Source: Nitrospira sp. (GTDB taxonomy: Bacteria; Nitrospirota; Nitrospiria; Nitrospirales; Nitrospiraceae). Taken from it: a DNA stretch of 64,000 nucleotides. The notes under the pieces are model-generated. The model did no database searches, was not told the DNA's origin, and saw only the letters and a list, made by a program, of their open reading frames with translations. Positions 56,190 to 64,000 of the stretch are shown here, one piece after another; position 1 is the stretch's first letter, and the number at the start of each line of letters is the position of its first letter. The translations under genes were made by a program, and so were the position numbers. The DNA is taken from positions 137,214-201,213 of the forward strand of contig SWDG01000025.1 of assembly GCA_005116965.1 (NCBI GenBank), written 5' to 3'.

Positions 56190-59100
56190 CTATCTAGACT
56201 TGGATGAAGAGGCTGAGGATTTCACCGGAGCGGCAGACGTGTGGCCAACAGGAATCTCTACCACCACATCGGACTGGGGATCGGCATCTTGATCTTTCCC
56301 GTCGTGTCCAACACTGTAGAGGACGCCTTTTTTCATGTTCAGTAGCATTGGCAGTCCCGTGTAGGGGTCATACAGGCTTTGCCCTGCTCTCGCAATCCGG
56401 GTGGCGAGATCACCGTCGGCAGGACCACGCCTGAGCCAAGCTTGTACACTGGCAAGCCGAAGGTGGGCATCTGTGTCAACCACGAATCCGTTGTACAGAT
56501 CCCATGGAGCAAGCGGTTCAAGCCCTACAATGTTCTCGATTGGGTTGGTGAGATGATCCATCACGCCAGACGCTGGGAAACGGATATAGTCTTTCCACTT
56601 GGGCAACGAGCCATACCGCCCTTCGCCGGCAGCTTTGTACGACGCATCATAATATTCTGCATAGTCATTGAGACGGCGTTGCATCGGCAAGGAAAGCGCC
56701 GATGCCACCATGGTGTACACCGGCAGTTCTTCGGCTCTCGCTGTTTTCAACTGAGTCTCGTATGTCTTCGCGGCAGCGACCAGTTCGCTTTGCATGGGCC
56801 AACGCATCGAGAGTTCGCCTTGATCAAGCGGGCGAAGAACTTTGGTGACGCGCCCCAGGTATTTTCCGTCAAAGTTTGAGCCTGCGAGCAACCCCGAGGC
56901 GACGGCAATGTCATCATTGATCGCCTGGAGTGCCAGCATTTTCACCGTCAGAGTCTTCGCCTGACTCAGAACGATGCGCCACGCTTCCATATCCGTCTCA
57001 AGTCGGTCGATGCCGAGATCGGTACCCTGCAGGAATCCATCCGCCACATGGAGCTGGTGAACAAAGACCATCGCAGTACAAGGCGGACTCACCATTTGGC
57101 CATATCCCCAATCTTCAAAGGGAAGTTTTTGCCACTGGCTATACCGATTGAGCGCCGACTCATGCTGATTGCCCCATTCCTTGATGGTCTGCTGATGGGA
57201 CTTGAACGCCCCGACAGGATCTGAACTGCGAACCCACCCTCGCATGATATTGGCTGAGGTATTCACTCCCTCGACCGTCCCCGAGCCTGAGCTCCCAAAA
57301 CACGCGAGCGCCAACTTGCCATCGTGGGTCTCAGGCTTCCGATCGTATCCAGCCTGTATCGGATCGTGACCGACCGACACGTCAAACCCGAGGAGAAAGA
57401 AGTAGCCGTTCTTCTTGAAATCCGACAGTGTCTGTTGAGGAGTGGTCGTAAGACTTTGGAATGTTGGAGAGGGTGATTCTTCCATGATGAACCAGGTCAG
57501 TCCGATGGCACCAATCCCTAGCGCAATGAGGATCCCCGAGAGCATCACCAGTCCGATACACGTCACCACAAGAGCACGCGTAGTCGAAAAACATGAACTG
57601 ACAAAACCGGCAATCGCCGAGCGGGCTCGAATCAGTGCCGAACTGGATTTTCGTTTTGGCTTGGGCTCTGCGACATCTTCTCGCGTCTCTGTCGCCCTGA
57701 CATGTTGAGACGACTCAAAGAGCACATCAACAGCAGCAGCCACGGACATAGACCGGCCGACGTCCTGCCGTTCTGCGCTCTCCGGCGATACCTGCGCACT
57801 TGGATCGGCGTGAGGTTGTTCGATGAATTGGATCGATTCTCCTGCTTTGATCCATTCTTCCGGTTCAGCCACTGGTTCCTGAACCGGTTCAGGAATAGAA
57901 GCTTGCGCCTCGACAAACGCCATTGCCTGCGGTTGCGGTTCATGAACCTGCACCTCGGCTGTCTCTCTTAGGCGCTGGGAAGTTTCTCCCATTTCTGGCT
58001 GCGATTCTAAAATTCTCTCTTGTGTTCGCAGAGGGGAGGGAGGTGGAATCTCATCAGTTTCCTGGCTTTGTGTCTCGCTGCTAGGTTGTGCTAGAGCGAC
58101 GGGAGACTCGGGCGTAGATTCCTGAACGAGGCTTTGATCGGCTGCGATCGCATGTTCCTCTTCCGTGTTCAAGGGGACGCCATCATCCTTTGATGGAGCG
58201 TCTGAGGGGGATGGCACAGCGTCTGCGACTGGTTCACCCACAAAAACCGGTGCCGCTACTGCTGCCGCAGGAGCTTCCGGCGGCGGCTCATCGATCGTCG
58301 GAGCGCTCATCATCCGAAACTGGGGTTCAGACTCTGCTGGAGCGGAGACCTCTTCGGTCTCGAGTGTGATGGGTTCCAACTCAGTGGCAGAAATCTCCAG
58401 ATCGGGCGATGCCGGAGTCAGTGGAGTTCGCACAATCGAGAATGAATCCGTTTCTTCAACGGACGTATCCGGTGAAGACGGAGGTTGAACCTGGCTTTCA
58501 CTCACTGTTGGAGGCAGTTCTGGTTCAGGTGGATGAGGCAATGGATCTACCGCTAGCTTCATACTCTCTGTCATTGGAGGATCGACCTGCGCGAGCGGAA
58601 TCGAAATGACCGACTCCTGAACGTGATCCCAGGGCATCGGCGCAATTGGAGATCCAGCAGAGGTGTGGTCTCCAAACAACGTTGATTCTTTGCGCTCTGG
58701 TATTTCGACCGCGTGGTCTTCTAACGCCTGTTCCTGGTGAGATCCCACTGCCAAAGCTGGAGTCGGTGCTTCCTCGACATTCGTCTCCGTGAGTTCCGAC
58801 GGGGAACCATGTGTAGAACGATCACTTCCCAACTTCCATGCACTATTGAATACTGATTCCCAGGAGAAGCCTGGTTGCTTCCATGGTTCTGAAACCTCAT
58901 TGTCTGAAACCGACACTGGGCTCGATGGGTTAGGTCTGCCTGGAGGCTGTTCTGTCACGACCTCCTTCGGTTCAGTCTCGACAGGTTGGAGTAGAGAGGG
59001 TTGGCTCTCCTCCACCTCTATTAGTGGAACACTCGACTGCTCTACTCCCAAGGATGCAGGCGCTGATATCTCTTCAACCTGGGATGACGCCATGACACTG

Positions 59101-60527
59101 GTATCTTCGGAGGACTGGATTGAGCTCACCAGCGCTTCTGGAGCAGTGGTGAGTTCCGTCAGTACAACAACCGTGAATAGGTCACTTGCATCATAGGGCG
59201 CACGTGGTTCACCCTCGGCCACCCATCCGTCTTGTTCCTGACTCTCGATAGGACCACCTGGTGACACCATCGAATCGGGCGCCAGTTGCGTCTCAGTACT
59301 CTCAACCGCGAGTACTGATCTCTCTTCAACCTGGCATAACGACATGTCGCTGATATCTTCTGCAGGCTGGATCGAACTCATTAGCGCTTCCGGAGCAGTG
59401 GTCGAGTCCTCGGGTGCGACACCCGTCAATGGGGCGCTTGGCTCAAAGGAGGCCTCGGGTTCGGCCTCGACCAACCCTCGGTCTTGTTCCTGAGCCGCAG
59501 CAGAGCCATCTCCCGACACCGATGAGGGCACGAGCGAGTGGGAACCTCCAAGCTCACCCTGTCCGGGAAGATCATTTATCTGCGATCCAGAGGAAACAGG
59601 CCCACCTTCATCAGTGCGAGGTTCGTCCGATGCAGCACTTCCCATTTCACTCGTGCTGCTCATGTTCTGCGTTTGTTCTTGTAACGGAGGATCAGAGGGC
59701 AGCAATGCTTCATCGTGCTGGTGCGCTTGAGATGTCGAAAGGTCCGTGACCGGCGGTGAGGTAAGCGATCCCGGTGAATCAGATACAGTGCCTGCGTTAG
59801 GAGAATCCGACGAGGTCACCAGAGAATCCTGGATCTCCCATGGCATCACCCCATCCATCGGTTCAGGACCTGCCGTGACACCCTGACTTGTCTCAGGCAT
59901 GTCGAGAGATGGGGCGTCAATCGATGGTCCAGGATTACTAGATGGACGGGCCAGCAGCTCCCCGGTTTGCGCGTCAAAGAAGGACGCCAACCGAAATGCC
60001 ACTGGGCTCGCGGGCGCAAGTTCCCTTATTTTGTCGTAGAGCTGGGAGGCATGATGTGGATTATCCGGGTCGCGATCTTCGATCAAGATGTCGATCGCCT
60101 TGGCGAACTCAGCCACGGCCTCGTGTGTGTCTCCTTTTTCCTGATAGAGCTCCCCAAGCTTCTCCAAGAACGGCACACATCGCGGGCCAGCCGCCAGGTA
60201 TTCATGAAGCAACGATTCCGCGAGCCAGTAGTCTTGCCGCTGAAGCGCTTCGCTGATGAGTGAGTCAAAGGCTTGTCTCGCCGGGATCAAGCTCCCGAGA
60301 CGAAGGTGGAGGGTGGCGAACAGCCGTCGCGCCTCCATATTCTGAGGGTCAAGCGCGAGTAATTCCTTCAGGGCGGTAGAAGAACGTCCATATTTCCCGG
60401 CATTCATTTGGGTGATGGCTTCCTCAAGAAGAGCGGTCTTCCTGCTGTAGCCAACCACACCACGCTTGTGCGCGCGGGAGGTCTGGGTTTTATCCGATTT
60501 TAAAGGGGGTTTCTTGTTCACGCGCAC
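56190..60527 (-). CDS. 1445-aa protein: N-terminal TPR-like, long acidic Ser/Pro/Glu-rich region, one TM segment, uncharacterised C-terminal domain
   Basis: MNAGKYGRSSTALKELLALDPQNMEARRLFATLHLRLG TPR-like; ~700 aa low complexity; LVVTCIGLVMLSGILIALGIGAIGLTWFI TM; FFLLGFDVSVGHDPIQAGYDRKPETHDGKLALACFGS. Confidence 0.85.
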   Translation of the reverse strand: MRVNKKPPLKSDKTQTSRAHKRGVVGYSRKTALLEEAITQMNAGKYGRSSTALKELLALDPQNMEARRLFATLHLRLGSLIPARQAFDSLISEALQRQDYWLAESLLHEYLAAGPRCVPFLEKLGELYQEKGDTHEAVAEFAKAIDILIEDRDPDNPHHASQLYDKIRELAPASPVAFRLASFFDAQTGELLARPSSNPGPSIDAPSLDMPETSQGVTAGPEPMDGVMPWEIQDSLVTSSDSPNAGTVSDSPGSLTSPPVTDLSTSQAHQHDEALLPSDPPLQEQTQNMSSTSEMGSAASDEPRTDEGGPVSSGSQINDLPGQGELGGSHSLVPSSVSGDGSAAAQEQDRGLVEAEPEASFEPSAPLTGVAPEDSTTAPEALMSSIQPAEDISDMSLCQVEERSVLAVESTETQLAPDSMVSPGGPIESQEQDGWVAEGEPRAPYDASDLFTVVVLTELTTAPEALVSSIQSSEDTSVMASSQVEEISAPASLGVEQSSVPLIEVEESQPSLLQPVETEPKEVVTEQPPGRPNPSSPVSVSDNEVSEPWKQPGFSWESVFNSAWKLGSDRSTHGSPSELTETNVEEAPTPALAVGSHQEQALEDHAVEIPERKESTLFGDHTSAGSPIAPMPWDHVQESVISIPLAQVDPPMTESMKLAVDPLPHPPEPELPPTVSESQVQPPSSPDTSVEETDSFSIVRTPLTPASPDLEISATELEPITLETEEVSAPAESEPQFRMMSAPTIDEPPPEAPAAAVAAPVFVGEPVADAVPSPSDAPSKDDGVPLNTEEEHAIAADQSLVQESTPESPVALAQPSSETQSQETDEIPPPSPLRTQERILESQPEMGETSQRLRETAEVQVHEPQPQAMAFVEAQASIPEPVQEPVAEPEEWIKAGESIQFIEQPHADPSAQVSPESAERQDVGRSMSVAAAVDVLFESSQHVRATETREDVAEPKPKRKSSSALIRARSAIAGFVSSCFSTTRALVVTCIGLVMLSGILIALGIGAIGLTWFIMEESPSPTFQSLTTTPQQTLSDFKKNGYFFLLGFDVSVGHDPIQAGYDRKPETHDGKLALACFGSSGSGTVEGVNTSANIMRGWVRSSDPVGAFKSHQQTIKEWGNQHESALNRYSQWQKLPFEDWGYGQMVSPPCTAMVFVHQLHVADGFLQGTDLGIDRLETDMEAWRIVLSQAKTLTVKMLALQAINDDIAVASGLLAGSNFDGKYLGRVTKVLRPLDQGELSMRWPMQSELVAAAKTYETQLKTARAEELPVYTMVASALSLPMQRRLNDYAEYYDASYKAAGEGRYGSLPKWKDYIRFPASGVMDHLTNPIENIVGLEPLAPWDLYNGFVVDTDAHLRLASVQAWLRRGPADGDLATRIARAGQSLYDPYTGLPMLLNMKKGVLYSVGHDGKDQDADPQSDVVVEIPVGHTSAAPVKSSASSSKSR
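59042..59500 (-). repeat. two ~70-aa direct repeats inside the 1445-aa ORF
   Basis: EQDRGLVEAEPEASFEPSAPLTGVAPEDSTTAPEALMSSIQPAEDISDMSLCQVEERSVLAVE vs EQDGWVAEGEPRAPYDASDLFTVVVLTELTTAPEALVSSIQSSEDTSVMASSQVEEISAPASLGVE. Confidence 0.85.
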
Positions 60528-60987
60528 GATACAACCTTAGCAGATCCGAACGCTGTGTGAGCCTTCGGCAGCAGCCCACTCTGGGCTTGTCGACGCCCGT
60601 GAAGTCGGGCGCGACATGGGAGTTAAACCTTTAAGAGGTTTACAATCTCAATGCCTTACCCTCTCAAGGGTTTATTAATGCCAAGCCATTGAAAAGTAAT
60701 GCATTAGCTTGCAATTCAATCCACTCAGGCATGTGAGACCACGGGTCGTCTGGCCCACACACGTAGCCTCTCTGTATCGGTGTATTGGCGAACACACTTA
60801 ACGATGGGCTCAGGATTGTGCCTCCAAGCCTGGAAGGGATGCCCGGCAGCGAGCGCCCCTCCTCTGGATATGCACGGACGGCACGCTTTTGAGAAACATC
60901 AGCTTGGTTGTGTCTTTCGACACGCCTATGGTACGGTCAGTCCTACGTACACCGCATGAGCTGATGCCACGGAATTAATAGTCCATC

Positions 60988-62568
60988 GTGCAAGCCCGTC
61001 CAATACCTCATTGCCCATCGAACACGACCAGGGAATTTAGCACCTGCCTGAGCTTGCTGCTTCTGCTCTTCTTGGCCTTCCCTCCCCCTCTGTTTTCGCA
61101 AGGCGGAGGAGGCCAACCACTAAAAGTTGCGTTGGATTTCAACGAAGTCGAGATCCCCGTCTTTGTCCGGTTTATCAGTGAGATCACCGGAAAAAACTTT
61201 GTGCTGGATGAGACGATTAAAAAGCAGGGTGGAAAAGTATCCGTGTTTTCTCCGACTAAGGTGTCACCGGACCAGGCTTTTACCATGTTCGTCGCGGCGT
61301 TAGAAGCAGCCCGTATCGCCGTGGTCCAGAAGGGAGGAAACCTCTATCAGGTGGTCCCCATGGGAGACCTTCCGCCAGAGCGGGGTGTGTTTGTCTATAA
61401 GCTGAGACATGCCAACGCGACTGATCTTGCCGCTGTTCTTACCAATTTGGTGGCACGCTCACAAACCGTGGCGCAGATCACACCTGGAACCCGTCCACCC
61501 GTCAGACCGCTGACGGAATTCGAGGCTCCGGTCCAAGTGTTTGCCGATAAGGCGACCAACTCCATCGTGATCAGTGCAACCAAACTCGCCTGGAGTCATC
61601 TCCAAGCCGTCATTCGTGACCTCGATATCCGGCGCAAGCAGGTCTTTGTAGAAGCGGTGATCCTGGAGGTCCAAGTGGATCGCCTTCGCCAAATCGGTAC
61701 AGATCCGACTCAGGTGCTCGGTGCAGGAAAGACTGGTTTTATACAGGGAATCGGCGGGTTCAATAGAGCACCGGAAGATCTGGCAACCTTCGCCCAAGCG
61801 ATCACCGGCGTGGCGGCCGGAGGAGCGACAGGCGGCGCAGCGCCGCTCCTGAATACGCTGAACGTGCGTGCATTCATGAACCTCCTGATGAACCTGACTG
61901 ATACGAATGTCCTCTCCACACCACAGGTGCTGGCCGCCGATAACCAGAAGGCGAAGATTGTCGTCGGTGAAAATCGCCCGTTCCCAACCGGCCAGGCCCA
62001 AGGCATCACGGGGGGAACGCTCGTCACCATTGAGCGAAAAGACGTCGGCGTGACGTTAGAGTTGACCCCGCAGGTCCTCGACGGTGATTTGATTCGGCTG
62101 GAGATTAAGCAAGAGATTACGGCGATTGCTGAAAATGTAGCTCAAACCATTGGCGCTGGTTCAGCAAGTATCCCGGTTGGACCCACCACAACGAAGCGAT
62201 CCATGGAAACGACGACAGTCGCGCAGGATCAACAAACCCTCGTCATCGGAGGATTGGTGCGTGACAATGTCACGCTGAGTGAAAAGAAAATTCCCGTGTT
62301 GGGAGACATTCCGTGGATTGGATGGCTATTCAAATCACAGAGTCGTCAGATTGAGAAGCTGAATCTCCTCGTCTTTCTCACGCCGCACTTAGTCCGAGAC
62401 GACGCAGATGTGGTTGAATTGAACGCCAGAAAAGCTAGAGATATCAATATCTTGCAACGAGACAACCGGATTGAAGAACCGACGAAACTCAAGCAAGATG
62501 TGCTGGAACGGCTCGAACTCCCCTCAACAGTCCCTTCTCCTTTGACGGATAAGCCTAATAAGCCCTAA
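60988..62568 (+). CDS. GspD-like secretin (type II secretion/T4P superfamily)
   Basis: VALDFNEVEIPVFVRFISEITGKNFVLDETIKKQGGKVSV; NSIVISATKLAWSHLQAVIRDLDIRRKQVFVEAVILEV; VLSTPQVLAADNQKAKIVVGENRPF; IPVLGDIPWIGWLFKSQ; LLVFLTPHLV. Confidence 0.94.
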   Translation: MQARPIPHCPSNTTREFSTCLSLLLLLFLAFPPPLFSQGGGGQPLKVALDFNEVEIPVFVRFISEITGKNFVLDETIKKQGGKVSVFSPTKVSPDQAFTMFVAALEAARIAVVQKGGNLYQVVPMGDLPPERGVFVYKLRHANATDLAAVLTNLVARSQTVAQITPGTRPPVRPLTEFEAPVQVFADKATNSIVISATKLAWSHLQAVIRDLDIRRKQVFVEAVILEVQVDRLRQIGTDPTQVLGAGKTGFIQGIGGFNRAPEDLATFAQAITGVAAGGATGGAAPLLNTLNVRAFMNLLMNLTDTNVLSTPQVLAADNQKAKIVVGENRPFPTGQAQGITGGTLVTIERKDVGVTLELTPQVLDGDLIRLEIKQEITAIAENVAQTIGAGSASIPVGPTTTKRSMETTTVAQDQQTLVIGGLVRDNVTLSEKKIPVLGDIPWIGWLFKSQSRQIEKLNLLVFLTPHLVRDDADVVELNARKARDINILQRDNRIEEPTKLKQDVLERLELPSTVPSPLTDKPNKP

Positions 62569-62826
62569 GACCGGCGTTCCTAACACAACCGCATGGGCTG
62601 TGTATTTCGTGAAGCCCGCTTCGCCCGCCCATCCCGCGTTGATGAGTCCGTGAAGTGTGCGAGGCGAGCGTTGTTCTATCTTGCGAGAAAGGTTGCACCT
62701 GAGCCATTCTTATTTGCGCTTCACGAATCAGGTTTCACGGCCCCATGGAAAAGCCATAGCCCCCCCTCCGAGGAATGGCCCCTGGCCCTCTACCGGGATA
62801 GACTGCGGCCTATGGAGGACACAACA

Positions 62827-63180
62827 ATGGCTGACACGACCATTAACTGGCGAATCCATCCTCGGCTGCCTGTGGCCTATCCTGCGATATTCGGGGGTGC
62901 TCCATTTGTGGGAGAAGGGGTGGTGTCTGACCTGTCCGCAGCAGGCTGTGCCGTCACCTGTGAGCGAACCGTCCTCATGGGGAGCTACATTAAGCTGAGC
63001 GTCCTCCTGCCTGATCCGACCTCCTCCCTGTTCATCGAGCTAGGGAAAGTCCGCTGGGTCAAGGAACATACTTTCGGCGTCGAGTTCATTCGCCTGCCGA
63101 TGATAACCCGTCACCGATTAGATCGAGTCATATCTCAAGCGCCGGCCCTAGACGTACACTGCTTGCCGGCATTGGTCTGA
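62827..63180 (+). CDS. PilZ domain protein
   Basis: RIHPRLPVAYPAIFGGAPFVGEGVVSDLSAAGCAVTCERTVLMGSYIKLSVLLP...GKVRWVKEHTFGVEFIRL. Confidence 0.85.
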   Translation: MADTTINWRIHPRLPVAYPAIFGGAPFVGEGVVSDLSAAGCAVTCERTVLMGSYIKLSVLLPDPTSSLFIELGKVRWVKEHTFGVEFIRLPMITRHRLDRVISQAPALDVHCLPALV

Positions 63181-63427
63181 GCTTCAATAGAGCTCCTCAA
63201 ATCAGCCCAATCGGCCCGGCCCGATCGCGCTACGCCAAAGGCTAGAATCCAATGAGAGAGCATAGGATCTAGTGGGCGCCTGCCACGACCTCGGCAAGCT
63301 GCTGCAGGACGAAGCTAGAGTCAGGACCTCGCAGGCCAGACAGATAAAGAGACGACAATCCCCCTAGCGTGAATGAAGCAATCCGCGATGTATTGGATGG
63401 AGAGGGAGAGATTGCTCTCAGGGTTGA

Positions 63428-63456
63428 TGTTCAGCCAGGCCAACCCTGGCTGAACA
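63428..63456. other. perfect 12-bp inverted repeat (hairpin)
   Basis: TGTTCAGCCAGG-ccaac-CCTGGCTGAACA. Confidence 0.85.
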
Positions 63457-63501
63457 CCACGTTGCACCGCGATAAGAAACCGGCGTTACTTGTGTACGAC
63501 T

Positions 63502-64000
63502 CTACGGCCTCACGTCAAAGTGAATTGACATGCCCGCATGCGCGAAGATCGTATCGATCGTGGATTCATAGCGATTACCAACAAGGTCCCCTCCAAAACA
63601 ACACCCCCCCACAAAGGCATCAGCGGACTGCCCGAACCGATCTGTCGTCAGGTTGTCGTGATGGGCATGGATATACTTCGCCTCCGCAAACACGGACACG
63701 TACTTGAAGAGATGCGCCTTAATTCCGCCCACGCCCAGAAACGCGATCGTTGTATCCCGTTCTTCGGTGATGGCGCGGATAAAACCCGTCCCCCTTTGTG
63801 CACCTGGTCTCTGCGCCATCTGATGCGCGCCCACGCCGATCCCGACGTACGGAAACCACCGCCCGTTAGGATAGGCCTCGGAAATCGCCATGGGGTAGCG
63901 AATCAGAAAATTGGGGCCGACGTAGATGCCCATGTTCTCCGTCGTGGTGCCGCGATTGACGGACCCTGTAAAATTGCCTGGACTAGTCCCGGTAGGGTCA
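63502..64000 (-). CDS. outer-membrane beta-barrel protein, 5' end beyond the window
   Basis: Frame open to the window edge (DPTGTSPGNFTGSVNRGTTTENMGIYVGPNFLIRYP...WFPYVGIGVGAHQ...VSVFAEAKYIHAHHD). Confidence 0.75.
   Translation of the reverse strand, partial: DPTGTSPGNFTGSVNRGTTTENMGIYVGPNFLIRYPMAISEAYPNGRWFPYVGIGVGAHQMAQRPGAQRGTGFIRAITEERDTTIAFLGVGGIKAHLFKYVSVFAEAKYIHAHHDNLTTDRFGQSADAFVGGCCFGGDLVGNRYESTIDTIFAHAGMSIHFDVRP

Noticed and set aside
63369-63707. 112-aa plus-strand ORF
   Set aside because: Covers the 12-bp hairpin and overlaps antisense the beta-barrel gene; composition not protein-like.

Overview
The window is a gene-dense, GC-rich bacterial chromosome segment. Composition and gene content are compatible with a Nitrospirota/Nitrospira-type organism, but that is inference, not proven. 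I found no rRNA, tRNA or CRISPR array. Main blocks: (1) methyltransferase, TfoX-N and DUF3597 proteins, then a BT1/MFS-like transporter with an in-frame amber codon; (2) a tripartite RND efflux operon; (3) an ABC-2 efflux operon (TetR, HlyD, ATPase, permease) whose ATPase ORF is frameshifted; (4) a sigma54 activator, a dual-CDGSH protein and a CPA2 antiporter; (5) a ~7 kb minus-strand run of small redox/detoxification genes (VOC, PfpI, DUF5069, a Rieske-flavin reductase fusion, DsbA/FrnE, pirin, NmrA) with several signs of erosion; (6) a scar at ~29.4-32.0 kb made of a truncated NmrA gene, an AT-richer glycosidase-like fragment and IS3/IS256 remnants; (7) glycine-zipper lipoprotein paralogues, an orphan CbbQ/NorQ AAA+ ATPase and a hybrid histidine kinase; (8) a YkgJ-DUF2156 protein divergent from an ATP-grasp-like protein, followed by KamA, Dcd and arsenosugar-type glycosyltransferases; (9) an envelope-protein region (DUF4105/DUF3015, PEGA, TRL, DUF3332, M48, AIM24); (10) a 1445-aa TPR/disordered/TM protein divergent from a stand-alone GspD-like secretin. 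The best candidates for follow-up are the KamA/ATP-grasp/DUF2156 neighbourhood, the giant protein next to the secretin, a dispersed short repeat family, and the rearrangement scar. I did not find a clearly recognisable new defence or mobile system.
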